The notes beneath the pieces were generated by a model that was not told where the DNA came from, did no database searches, and saw only the letters and a list, made by a program, of their open reading frames with translations. Below are positions 50,946-58,768 of a DNA stretch of 64,000 nucleotides, one piece after another. Position 1 is the stretch's first letter; each line of letters opens with the position of its first letter. This stretch comes from Streptomyces sp. MspMP-M5 (lineage in GTDB: Bacteria > Actinomycetota > Actinomycetes > Streptomycetales > Streptomycetaceae). The DNA lies in the NCBI RefSeq assembly GCF_000373585.1, contig NZ_KB891962.1:62001-126000 (forward strand), read 5' to 3'. Both the position numbers and the translations under genes were made by a program.

Positions 50946-50995
50946 CGCATTCCCGATTCCCGCATTCCTGATTCCCGGATTCTCGAAGTCCGAAT
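50946..50995 (+). repeat. ATTCC-rich repeat block in the tuf3 leader
   Basis: Imperfect units of the form GCATTCCC, GATTCCC, GCATTCC, GATTCCC and GGATTCTC follow each other directly before the tuf3 start, with a further GCATTCC at 51003-51009. On the opposite strand they read as repeated GGAAT, the -35 of SigR-like promoters, though no matching -10 spacing is evident. Confidence 0.6.
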
Positions 50996-51026
50996 TCTCG
51001 AGTGCATTCCTGCGAGGAAGAACACC

Positions 51027-52202
51027 ATGCCCAAGACGGCATACGTCCGGACCAAGCCGCATCTGAACATCGGCACCATGGGCCACGTCGACCACGGCAA
51101 GACCACGCTCACCGCCGCCATCACCAAGGTCCTCAGCGACCGGGGCAGCGGCACGTTCGTGCCGTTCGACCGCATCGACCGGGCCCCCGAGGAGGCCGCC
51201 CGCGGCATCACGATCAACATCGCGCACGTCGAGTACGAGACCGGGACCCGGCACTACGCCCACGTCGACATGCCCGGCCACGCCGACTTCATCAAAAACA
51301 TGGTCACCGGCGCGACCCAGCTCGACGGCGCGATCCTCGTCGTCTCCGCGCTCGACGGGGTCATGCCACAGACCGCCGAACACGTCCTGCTCGCCAAGCA
51401 AGTGGGCGTCCGGCACATCGTCGTCGCGCTCAACAAAGCCGACGCAGGGGACCCCGAGCTCACCGACCTGGTGGAGCTGGAGGTGCGCGAACTGCTCAGC
51501 GGCCACGGCTACGACGGCGAGCACCTGCCCGTCGTCCGGGTCTCCGGGCTCCGCGCCCTGGAGGGCGACCCGCGCTGGACGGAGGCGATCGCCGCCCTGT
51601 TGGACGCCGTGGACACCTACGTCCCGGTGCCGGAGCGGTATGTGGACGCGCCGTTCCTGCTGTCCGTGGAGAACGTCCTCACCATCACCGGACGCGGAAC
51701 CGTCGTCACCGGGGCCGTCGAACGCGGCACGGTGCGGTGCGGCGACCACGTGGCGGTGCTCGGCGCAGAGACGCTGACCACGGTCGTCACCGGGGTGGAG
51801 ACCTTCGGCAAACCGATGGAGTCCGCCGAGGCCGGGGACAGTGTCGCGCTGCTGCTGCGCGGGCTGCACCGCGAGCAGGTACGCCGGGGTGACGTCGTCG
51901 CGGCACCCGGCAGCGTCACGCCGCGACGGCGCTTCACCGCCGAGGTGTACGTGCTCTCCACGGAGGAGGGCGGCCGGCGCACGCCGCTGACCACCGGGTA
52001 CCGGCCGCAGTTCTACCTCCGTACCGCGGACGTGGTCGGCGCCATCGACCTCGGCGAGCGGGCGGTCGCCCGTCCCGGCGAGACGGTGTCGGCCACGGTC
52101 GAACTGGGCCGCGCGGTCCCGCTCGAGCCGGGCCTCGGCTTCGCCATCCGCGAGGGCGGCCGCACCATCGGCGCAGGCACCATCCGCACCACGGAAGCCT
52201 GA
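51027..52202 (+). CDS. tuf3: Elongation factor Tu, EF-Tu3 type
   Basis: A 391-residue translation GTPase. G1 [14 protein letters not shown]2 [16 protein letters not shown]3 [12 protein letters not shown] (canonical EF-Tu has DCPGH), G4 [12 protein letters not shown], then domains II and III ([28 protein letters not shown]). The sequence departs from housekeeping EF-Tu at many places, matching the divergent tuf3 of Streptomyces, whose product is induced in stress and less sensitive to kirromycin-type inhibitors in studied species. GAGGAAG precedes the ATG. Not in a ribosomal operon here, which also fits tuf3. Confidence 0.95.
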   Translation: MPKTAYVRTKPHLNIGTMGHVDHGKTTLTAAITKVLSDRGSGTFVPFDRIDRAPEEAARGITINIAHVEYETGTRHYAHVDMPGHADFIKNMVTGATQLDGAILVVSALDGVMPQTAEHVLLAKQVGVRHIVVALNKADAGDPELTDLVELEVRELLSGHGYDGEHLPVVRVSGLRALEGDPRWTEAIAALLDAVDTYVPVPERYVDAPFLLSVENVLTITGRGTVVTGAVERGTVRCGDHVAVLGAETLTTVVTGVETFGKPMESAEAGDSVALLLRGLHREQVRRGDVVAAPGSVTPRRRFTAEVYVLSTEEGGRRTPLTTGYRPQFYLRTADVVGAIDLGERAVARPGETVSATVELGRAVPLEPGLGFAIREGGRTIGAGTIRTTEA

Positions 52203-52230
52203 CCGCAGCCCGACCGCACGCCGACGACAC

Positions 52231-52348
52231 GGCCAGTTCTCGGACAACCAGTGTGGCCAGTTCTCGGACAACGCAGCCAGTTCTCGATCGTCCCTTGAGA
52301 ACTGGCCGCACGCTCGTCCGTCGAGAACCGGCCGCGCGAGAACTGGCC
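52231..52348. repeat. Six-copy GGCCAGTTCTCG forward/inverted array
   Basis: Three forward half-sites (GGCCAGTTCTCG at 52231-52242 and 52255-52266; AGCCAGTTCTCG at 52275-52286) are followed by three inverted ones (GAGAACTGGCC at 52297-52307, CGAGAACCGGCC at 52322-52333, CGAGAACTGGCC at 52337-52348). The middle pair makes a hairpin (GCCAGTTCTC/GAGAACTGGC, 10 bp) that could terminate tuf3 transcripts, but the number of copies exceeds what a terminator needs. Confidence 0.85.
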
Positions 52349-52364
52349 GCACCGAACGACCACG

Positions 52365-52454
52365 CAGGGGCACGCCCCTGTAGGAACCACCCTGCAGGGG
52401 CGTGCTACGGCAGATCGGCTCACCTCAGCTGAGGGGCTGAGATCGGCTGAGATC
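52365..52454. repeat. Overlapping hairpins and GGCTGAGATC tandem repeat
   Basis: GCACGCCCCTG (52370-52380) can pair either with the preceding CAGGGGC (52365-52371) in a tight hairpin or with CAGGGGCGTGC (52395-52405). Then come the 12-bp palindrome CCTCAGCTGAGG (52423-52434) and GGCTGAGATC repeated at 52435-52444 and 52445-52454. Together with the array before it, the gap 52203-52516 is almost wholly repetitive. Confidence 0.75.
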
Positions 52455-52516
52455 GGCTGAGCGGGCTGCGGGATCTGAGGGCATGGAACTCCCCGCCCGC
52501 CCGTCACAATGGCTGG

Positions 52517-53449
52517 GTGCACAACGAATCACCGGCCGAATCACCGGCCGCCGAGGACCCGGTCCCCGTCACCCGCACCGTCGACCACGGGACCGCCAAA
52601 CTGCTCCCGGACATCGATCGCCCTCGCGCATGGCTGCTCACCGTGGACGGCGCCCCGCAGTCGTACGTCGACCTCGACGACCCGACCCACCTGGAGTTCG
52701 AGTACGCCCGCCGGCTCGCGCACGTCCTGGACGAGGCCGCGCCCGAGGGACAGCCGCTGGACGTGCTGCACCTGGGCGGCGGCGCGCTGACCCTGCCGCG
52801 TTACGTGGCCGCGACCCGCCCGCACTCCCGCCAGGACGTGATCGACTCCGACCGCGGCCTGCTCGACCTGGTGGCGGAACACCTGCCGCTCCCGGACGCC
52901 CCCGACTCCGACGTTGATCCCGCCCCCGACTCCGACGACGATCTTGACCCCGACTCTGGAATCACGCTGCACGCGCAGGACGCCCGAGCGGCGCTGGAGG
53001 CTGCGCCGGAGGGGGGCGTGGACGTGATCGTGGCGGACGTCTTCACGGGCTCACGGGTACCCGCGCAGCTGACCTCGATCGAGTACGCGCGGGCAGCCGC
53101 CCGCGCGCTGCGCCCCCGCGGTTGCTACGCCGCCAACCTTGCCGACAGCGCTCCGTTCGACTTTCTGCGCAGCCAACTCACCAACTTCGCAGCGGTGTTC
53201 ACCCACCTCGCTCTGATCGCGGAACCGTCGGTGCTGCGCGGTCGGCGCTTCGGCAACGCCGTGCTGCTCGCCTCCCACGCGGAGCTTCCGGTTGCCGCCC
53301 TGGCCCGCCGCGCTGCCGGCGACGCATTTCCGGCTCGCGTGGAACACGGCTCGGCCCTGCGACGTCTGATCGCCGATGCGCGTCCCGTGCCTGATGGTCA
53401 GGCGCGCCCGTCTCCTGTGCCTCCGGATGGCGCTTTCAGCGTCGGTTAG
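52517..53449 (+). CDS. Spermidine-synthase-like (SAM-fold) protein
   Basis: A 310-residue Rossmann-fold protein of the spermine/spermidine synthase group. Landmarks: LDVLHLGGGALTLPRYVAAT (cofactor loop), DVIDSDRGLLDLVAEHLPLP, LHAQDARAALEAAPEGGVDV and IVADVFTGSRVPAQL. An acidic repeat of PDSD type (DAPDSDVDPAPDSDDDLDPD) is inserted before the fourth strand. It lacks the N-terminal domain of true spermidine synthases, so an aminopropyl transfer role is doubtful. CACAAT six bases before the GTG indicates a leaderless start. Confidence 0.82.
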   Translation: MHNESPAESPAAEDPVPVTRTVDHGTAKLLPDIDRPRAWLLTVDGAPQSYVDLDDPTHLEFEYARRLAHVLDEAAPEGQPLDVLHLGGGALTLPRYVAATRPHSRQDVIDSDRGLLDLVAEHLPLPDAPDSDVDPAPDSDDDLDPDSGITLHAQDARAALEAAPEGGVDVIVADVFTGSRVPAQLTSIEYARAAARALRPRGCYAANLADSAPFDFLRSQLTNFAAVFTHLALIAEPSVLRGRRFGNAVLLASHAELPVAALARRAAGDAFPARVEHGSALRRLIADARPVPDGQARPSPVPPDGAFSVG

Positions 53450-53820
53450 GCGGTTGGGGGTTGGGCGGTTGGGCGTTAGCTGGTTGCAGTCAGTTGGCGA
53501 TGCAGGCGGTTAGCTGGTTGATGTTGATGTTGATGTTGATGTTGGTGGTGGGCTGTTGGCGGGTGCCCGTGAGCCCGTGAGCCCATGAGCCCGGGAACAC
53601 GGGGGCGCTGGCTGCTGGCTGCGAGGTCGGCACCCCGCCCTTTGTCCCTTCTCCCTTCTCTCCCTTCGCTTCGTCTCTTCCGTTCCGTTGTGGCTCCGTT
53701 GGCTGTTCTTCTTCGGGGCGGGGGGCGGGGTGGGTCCCTGGGTGGTTGGGGTGGGGCCTGTGCCGGGGGGCGTCTCCTGCCTTTGCTGGGGCCGCTTCCT
53801 TTCTTCTTTTACGGCAACGA
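53450..53820. other. Repetitive non-coding gap
   Basis: 371 bases without a supported gene, richer in G and T than the surroundings. It has four exact GATGTT hexamers (53520-53543), a period-9 GTGAGCCC-type run at 53568-53593, and a long pyrimidine-rich tract around 53640-53690. Confidence 0.6.
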
Positions 53821-55215
53821 TTACGGAGAGTTATTTGTTCCCTTCGTTGTGTTGCTGGCGTTTGGGCTGGTGGGAGGGAGAGGGGGTGGGGGAGGGGAGG
53901 TCGTGGGTGGGGTGGTGACGGTGGGTTTGGGTGGGCGGTGGGTGAGGTGGCGGACGTCGGGGACGCAGAGGACGGCGGCTGTCAGGAGCACAATCAGGGA
54001 GGCGCTGGCCCATAGGGCGGCGGTGCGGCCGATCAAGTCCTGAGCAGGGCCGGCCAATGCGGTGGTCACGGGGACCATCGCCAGTGAACCGAGCCAGTCG
54101 TAGGAGGAGACCCGGGAGAACTTCTCCTCTGGTATCTCCTGGTGGAGGGCCACCATCCAGGTCACCGAGAAGACCTCGATGGACACCCCAGCGGCGAACA
54201 TGATCGCCGCGAGCCAGCCGACCGGTAGCGGTATGGCCAGTGCGGCTGACGGGAGGGCGAACGGGAAGACGCAGAGCGTGCCGGTCAGTAGGAGGCGGCG
54301 CGGTTTGAGACGAGTCATCAGGAGGGCGCCGGTTGCGGTCCCGGCGCCGAGCGCGGCCAGGGTCAGGCCCCAGGGGCCGGCGCCGCCCAGATGTTCGTCG
54401 GCGACCAGTGGCCCGTAGACCGATTGCGCCGCGACGGCCACCGCGTTGACGATGGAGAACTGTGCGACGATCGCCCACAACCACGGCCGGGACGCCACCT
54501 CCCGCCAACCGTCCCGGAGGTCGTTGCGGATCCCGCCGCCCGGAGTGCGCTCCGGGATGCCGCTCACGTCGAGGAAGGCACGCAGGGCCCCGGCGACCGC
54601 GAAGGCGGCGGAGTCGATCGCCAGCACCCACCCCGGACCGATGACCGCGACCAGGGCGCCGCCGAGCGCCGAGCCGCCGATGCCCGCGCCGTTCACCCCG
54701 ATCCGGAACACGGCGAAGGCACGCCCGGCCTGCTCTCCGGAGACGCTGGCCAGCAGCATGCCCTCGGAGGCCGGGGCGAAGAACGCCTGCCCGGTGCCGC
54801 CGATCGCGGCCAGCAGCGCCATCTGCCACAGGTGTGCCGTGCCAGACAGGACGAGGAGCGCGAACAGGCCCTGGGAGAGGCAGTTGACGCCGTTCGCCGC
54901 GACCATCACCCGGTGCCGGGGGAGCCGGTCTGCGACCGCGCCTCCGACCAGTAGGAAGAGGACGAGTGGCGCCATACGGGCGGCGGAGACCAGGCCGACG
55001 TCGGTGGCGGAGCCGCCCGCGCCGAGGACCGCGAACGCGGTCGCGATCAGCGCCCCGTTGCTGCCGAGGCCGGCGATCACGGTGGCGGCGCTGAGGAGGA
55101 CGAAGTTCCGGCCTGCCCAGGTGGGGCGGGTCGCCATCAGACCGGCCGCCATCAGTGGGGGTCCGGTTGGTTCGAGCGGTTCGATGCTTCCCGGGCGGGT
55201 GGTTCGAGGGGCCAC
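53821..55215 (-). CDS. MFS transporter (EntS-like)
   Basis: Major facilitator exporter of up to 464 residues with 10-12 hydrophobic helices. Motif A-like GGAVADRLPRHRVMVAANGV follows helix 2, and GGTGQAFFAPASEGMLLASV in helix 4-5 is typical of the MFS_3 / enterobactin-exporter group. The start is uncertain: 55215 (GTG), 55152 or 55137 (MATRPTWAG) are possible and none has a clear ribosome-binding site. The C-terminal 45 residues are Pro/Thr/Asn-rich. Substrate unknown; no adjacent regulator. Confidence 0.85.
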   Translation of the reverse strand: MAPRTTRPGSIEPLEPTGPPLMAAGLMATRPTWAGRNFVLLSAATVIAGLGSNGALIATAFAVLGAGGSATDVGLVSAARMAPLVLFLLVGGAVADRLPRHRVMVAANGVNCLSQGLFALLVLSGTAHLWQMALLAAIGGTGQAFFAPASEGMLLASVSGEQAGRAFAVFRIGVNGAGIGGSALGGALVAVIGPGWVLAIDSAAFAVAGALRAFLDVSGIPERTPGGGIRNDLRDGWREVASRPWLWAIVAQFSIVNAVAVAAQSVYGPLVADEHLGGAGPWGLTLAALGAGTATGALLMTRLKPRRLLLTGTLCVFPFALPSAALAIPLPVGWLAAIMFAAGVSIEVFSVTWMVALHQEIPEEKFSRVSSYDWLGSLAMVPVTTALAGPAQDLIGRTAALWASASLIVLLTAAVLCVPDVRHLTHRPPKPTVTTPPTTSPPPPPLPPTSPNASNTTKGTNNSP

Positions 55216-55507
55216 ACTTCCGGAGCCAGGGTCAGGGTCAGGGGTGGTACTTCCGGGGCCAGAGCTTTCAGGGGTGGATGTGTTCCTTGTGTTTCTGGTG
55301 GGGTCCCCAGGGGCGGGAGTTGGAGCCCTAAGGGGTGTGGGGGAGGAGCGGTGGGGTGTTGTCGGGTGCGGTTCCGTCGTGTCATGGGCGTTGACGATAT
55401 GGGGGTGGGGAGGTCAACGCCTGGATTTTCGGCAGGGTTTGGGAAAGTGAGGTGCAGAGGGGTGCAGAGAGCGGCGGCGCTCTCTGCACAGCTAAGCTAC
55501 TGATAGG

Positions 55508-55513
55508 TAACAT
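55508..55513 (+). promoter_or_regulatory. -10 element before the disrupted thioesterase gene
   Basis: TAACAT ends six bases before the TTG at 55520. The surrounding GCTACTGATAGGTAACATGG matches GCTACCGACGGGTAACATGG before the intact paralogue, so the promoter was duplicated with the gene. Confidence 0.6.
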
Positions 55514-55593
55514 GGTGGCTTGTCCGCAGAGTCCCTGCCGCCGATCGGCGACATGATGGCGGCATCCGTGCCGATGGTCCGCACCCTGAACCT

Positions 55594-56567
55594 CTAGATG
55601 AGTGAGTCCGATGTTTGTGCTGGCCGCGACCATGGCGAAGGGCGCCCGTTGGCTCGTGTGTGACGACAAACCTGGACGCCCGTCTGGCGGCACTCTACGT
55701 GTTCATCGACGACCATGTGGCCCCTCGTCGCCGGATCGGGCGACCCCCGAAACTCACAGACGCCGAACTACTGTGCCTGGCAGTCGCCCAAGTACTGCTC
55801 GGCTTCCCCTCCACCCGGCACTGGATCCGCTTCGCCCACGCCCGCCTACGACACCTCTTCCGCTACCTCCCTCAACAATCCGCCTACAACAAACGCCTGA
55901 ACGCTGCCGGCCCACTGATCTCAGCCGCGATCCAGGCACTGGCCAGGCAGGTGCCCACCTGGCACGACAACCTGCGGCTGATCGACTCCACCCCACTGCC
56001 GTGCGCCGCCTCCCGCGAGACAGTCAAACGCTCCGAACTGGCAGGACACGCAGGCTACGGCTACTGCCGCAGCCACTCCCGCTACTTCTGGGGATTCCGG
56101 CTCTACCTACTGACCACAGCCGAAGGCATGCCCATCTCCTGGTGCCTGGCCAATCCCAAGATCGGCGAACGGGAGGTGATGACCGCGCTGCTGGAACGCG
56201 ACCACCACCTGGTCCACTCCGGCCAGGTGATCCTCACGGACAAGGGCTTCGCCGGGAAGGAATTCGAGGCGTTTCTGACCGAGAGCCTGGGCGTCCATCT
56301 GGTGCGTCCGGACCGCAAGGACGAGCCCGTGCGACACGGCCGTCTCGCCCGTGTCCGCCAATGGATCGAGGCTGTGTTCGCCACGCTCAAGGGCCAGCTC
56401 AACCTGGAACAACACGGCGGCAGAACCCTGCCTGGAGTGTTCGCCCGCACTGGCCAACGACTCCTCGCACTCGCAGCAGGTATCTGGCACAACTGGACCA
56501 CCGGCGCCAAGATCAAACGATCCCTGACCGCCTTCGACCACTGAGAACATCGGACTCACTCATCTAG
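55594..56567 (+). mobile_element. IS982-family insertion sequence
   Basis: A 974-bp element with perfect 22-bp terminal inverted repeats (55594-55615 and 56546-56567; first bases CTAGATGAGTGAGTCC) and one transposase gene. Both ends carry CTAG: either part of the repeat or a 4-bp target duplication. No longer direct repeat flanks it. It sits inside the thioesterase pseudogene. Confidence 0.9.
55660..56544 (+). CDS. IS982-family transposase
   Basis: A DDE transposase of 294 residues. LTDAELLCLAVAQVLLGFPS and RHLFRYLPQQSAYNKRL are N-terminal family features; DNLRLIDSTPLPCAASRET supplies the first Asp, VILTDKGFAGKEFEAFLTES the second, and RQWIEAVFATLKGQLNLEQHG the Glu. GTG at 55660 (VTTNLDARLAALY) is chosen over the longer frame beginning inside the terminal repeat. 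The frame is intact and full length, so the element may still be mobile. Confidence 0.92.
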   Translation: MTTNLDARLAALYVFIDDHVAPRRRIGRPPKLTDAELLCLAVAQVLLGFPSTRHWIRFAHARLRHLFRYLPQQSAYNKRLNAAGPLISAAIQALARQVPTWHDNLRLIDSTPLPCAASRETVKRSELAGHAGYGYCRSHSRYFWGFRLYLLTTAEGMPISWCLANPKIGEREVMTALLERDHHLVHSGQVILTDKGFAGKEFEAFLTESLGVHLVRPDRKDEPVRHGRLARVRQWIEAVFATLKGQLNLEQHGGRTLPGVFARTGQRLLALAAGIWHNWTTGAKIKRSLTAFDH

Positions 56568-56804
56568 TTCACCGGGACCACCGCCGAGCGCGCCGTGGTC
56601 CGCATGGCCGGCCAGCCCGACTTCCACAACCACGTCGGCGGTCCGCGCGCCGGGGCGTAATGCCCCCATAGGTACACGTCGGGGTTCCGTGCGGAGTTGT
56701 TGATCTCGCCGACGGAGCGAGTCCGCGATCCGTGGGGATCGAGGGGCTTCTATCGGGTCAGTGGTGCGTCGGGAATGGGGATGGCGGGTGATGCTACCGA
56801 CGGG

Positions 56805-56810
56805 TAACAT
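56805..56810 (+). promoter_or_regulatory. -10 element of the intact thioesterase gene
   Basis: TAACAT ends seven bases before ATG 56818. The same 20-base context precedes the disrupted paralogue. A GGAG lies only three bases before the ATG, too close for normal initiation, so a leaderless transcript is favoured. Confidence 0.6.
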
Positions 56811-56817
56811 GGAGCCC

Positions 56818-57270
56818 ATGACAGTTGAAAACACGTCGATTGGCGAGATGCTCGCAACCACGGTGCCGATGGTGCGCACCCTGAACCTGGAGTTCCTCGA
56901 AGTCACTCCGGAACGTGCTGTGCTCCGACTCCCTGACCAGCCGGAATACCACAATCACATCGCTGGTCCGCATGCGGGCGCCATGTTTACGCTGGCTGAG
57001 TCGGCCAGTGGTGCCATCGTCCTCTCCGCGTTCGGGGACCAGCTCTCACGGGCTGTCCCGCTGGCGGTGCGGGCCGAGATCGGCTACAAGAAGCTTGCCA
57101 AGGGGCCGGTGACGGCCACGGCTACACTGGGGCGCCCGATTGCCGAGGTCATCGCGGAGCTGGACGCGGGGCAGCGCCCGGAGTTCCCGGTGAGCATCGC
57201 CATCCAGCGCGAGGACGAGGCGGTCACGGGTGAGATGACCGTGGTGTGGACTCTCCGTCCCAACAGCTGA
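56818..57270 (+). CDS. PaaI/DUF4442-type hotdog thioesterase
   Basis: A 150-residue hotdog-fold protein expected to hydrolyse an acyl-CoA or acyl-ACP thioester. EYHNHIAGPHAGAMFTLAES spans the central helix and catalytic region; FLEVTPERAVLRLP, AEIGYKKLAKGPVTATATL and GEMTVVWTLRP are strands. It is the intact copy of a duplicated pair, the other copy being split by an IS982 element. Codon usage is less GC-biased than in the window's core genes. A terminator is not evident directly after the stop. Confidence 0.88.
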   Translation: MTVENTSIGEMLATTVPMVRTLNLEFLEVTPERAVLRLPDQPEYHNHIAGPHAGAMFTLAESASGAIVLSAFGDQLSRAVPLAVRAEIGYKKLAKGPVTATATLGRPIAEVIAELDAGQRPEFPVSIAIQREDEAVTGEMTVVWTLRPNS

Positions 57271-57739
57271 GTTGAGGGACAGGAGCACGAGGACTTCGGA
57301 ACTCTCCTGGCTTCTGGTCGGAAACGGAGTGGGGGTGTCCGAGCATTGGATGCCCCCACGTCGGGGTTGGGGGCGGCGTTGCCGATTGGCGGGATTGGCG
57401 CGGCCAGGGGGAGGTCGAAGGGCGAGGCCCTGGGGGGAGTTGGACCATACGCACATGCCGGTGATGCGGGGCGAATTGCGGCTGACGTAGGGGGATTCGA
57501 GGCCAGAGCGAAGGCCAGTGAACCCTTGGCCGTCTGCAGAGCGACCGGCAAGACCCGGAATCTTACGCCCTGGGCGAGGGTGAATATGGTTGTGGTCTAC
57601 CCGAAAGGACCACCCACTGGCATGGTCCCGGCTAGAGCACGGGCCCCAGGTATGGAGCCGCACCTGTGGCCGTGGCGGGCATCGTGCACTACTGGAGCCC
57701 ACACCGCATGACGCCCCGGCTCACGTGAGCCGGGGCCGT
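57271..57739. other. Non-coding gap with terminator
   Basis: 469 bases with no convincing gene on either strand; codon bias is poor in all frames. It ends in the hairpin at 57713-57736. A small inverted repeat GTGGTC/GACCAC occurs at 57593-57614. Confidence 0.5.
57713..57736 (-). terminator. Terminator of the decayed immunity gene
   Basis: A perfect 24-base palindrome (GCCCCGGCTCAC and its complement) begins four bases past the TGA at 57742-57740 on the minus strand. Its position marks the original 3' end of the degraded gene. Confidence 0.8.
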
Positions 57740-58306
57740 TCAGGGGTTCTTCTTCTTGCGCGCCGTCCCGAATACCGCCTTTACAGCGTCCGTGACCCGC
57801 CCCACCAAGTCCTGGAGCCTCAGAGCAGACGCCCCTCCGCGGTGTCGCGCACCGGAAGCCACAGAGCCAGGCGCCGCATCCACCATGGCAGCTGCCGCAG
57901 GGGGATGAACGTCAGCGCGTCCCTGATGGCGTTTTCAGCCACGCCACCGAGCCTTCCGCACGCAGTACGGCGCAGATCCCGGGCTGAGCGTGGTGTACAG
58001 GCGCGCCATGTCGCCTGCGGCTACGAACCCCAGCTCGCGTACCTTGGGATCCGGTGAGCGCATCGCGCGTTCCACCCGGGGCGCGATCACGGCGACGTCA
58101 TCGCCGTGCGGCACCATTCCGATGACGGCGGTGCCCACATGTCTCTCGCCTCGGTCGAGGGCGGCGTCGATCTCGGCCGGATCACGGATGTCGATCACCC
58201 CGTCACCGGTCTCCCAGTCCGGCTCATTCGGCACGTCGGTGCCCCTCTCGACATGGTCGGACACAGGCGGCGGCAATACCCACTGCTTCTTGGTGTTGTT
58301 GATCAT
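57740..58306 (-). pseudogene. Frameshifted Rhs-associated immunity-like gene
   Basis: From ATG 58306 (after GAGGG) the frame reads WETGDGVIDIRDPAEIDAAL and SPDPKVRELGFVAAGDMARL, a helical repeat-like immunity protein as found behind Streptomyces Rhs toxins. Near 57980 one base appears lost, after which the sense continues in another frame (CAVLRAEGSVA); at 57938-57947 a 5-bp tandem duplication (GTGGC twice) shifts it again into ENAIRDALTFIPLRQLPWWM and stops at 57822. A further shift would give the tail VTDAVKAVFGTARKKKNP ending at 57740, directly before the terminator. The gene is therefore dead. Confidence 0.7.
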
Positions 58307-58562
58307 CCCAGCCCTCTTCCAGCGCTGCCTGGCCGTCCGACGGTGCCCGTGAAATCTCCTGTCCTCCCAAGGAGTTGGCCGAAGCGCCGTGCTTCTTGTA
58401 GTCCTTGTCGTCGTAGATGCGGGTGATCTTCTTGGCCAGGCCCAGCGGGTCCAGCCACCGCAGAGGGTTGTCGACGTAGGCGTGGTGGTTGGGGGCCGGT
58501 TCCAGTCCGAGCGGGTCGGGTGAGAGGTGGCGGGCGGAGTCGGGGTCGTAGTAGTGGGCGAG
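58224..58562 (-). pseudogene. Rhs toxin C-terminal remnant
   Basis: Only the end of an Rhs/YD-repeat protein remains: YYDPDSARHLSPDPLGLEPA, AYVDNPLRWLDPLGLAKK (the Rhs core boundary) and the start of the toxin part, KKHGASANSLGGQEISRAPS DGQAALE. Nothing Rhs-like is seen upstream of about 58562, and after GQAALE (58317) the frame runs into the immunity gene instead of a full toxin domain, indicating 5' truncation and an internal deletion. It lies directly before the immunity-like pseudogene, the normal toxin-immunity order. Confidence 0.75.
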
Positions 58563-58722
58563 GAGTGGCGGACGCGCGCCATGCGATCTCGCTGCTGAGA
58601 GTGACAGCTCGCGTGGGGTCCCGATCAGCCCGCAGCGATATTTGCGACCTGAGCCGGCGGCAGGACGCCGGTCCGCCCCGGCCGCGCCCACGGCATCACC
58701 GTCGCCCGGCCTGCGTGGGGGA

Positions 58723-58757
58723 TGCCATCTAGTTGCGCTTTCCGTAACTAGATGGCA
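58723..58757. promoter_or_regulatory. Operator palindrome over the promoter of the 58769 gene
   Basis: TGCCATCTAGTT (58723-58734) and AACTAGATGGCA (58746-58757) are perfect 12-bp inverted arms around 11 bases. TTGCGC (58733-58738), 17 bases and CAGCTT (58756-58761) form a promoter overlapped by the palindrome, with the ATG seven bases after. The wHTH regulator encoded two genes on is the likely ligand. Confidence 0.65.
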
Positions 58758-58768
58758 GCTTTGAAACC

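Larger units (their letters stand above)
55520..56660 (+). pseudogene. Hotdog thioesterase paralogue split by the IS982 element
   Basis: The first 24 codons (55520-55591, TTG start; IGDMMAASVPMVRTLNL) align with residues 1-25 of the intact gene at 56818 (IGEMLATTVPMVRTLNL). The next part resumes right after the element at 56568 as TAERAVVRMAGQPDFHNHVG, matching PERAVLRLPDQPEYHNHIAG, and stops at a TAA (56658-56660) after GPRAGA, about 100 residues short. So the gene was first duplicated, then interrupted and truncated at the 3' side. It cannot encode a working enzyme. Confidence 0.85.

Noticed and set aside
57084-57551. 155-codon minus-strand ORF in the gap after the thioesterase
   Set aside because: It overlaps the thioesterase 3' end, has no normal codon bias and lacks a ribosome-binding site.
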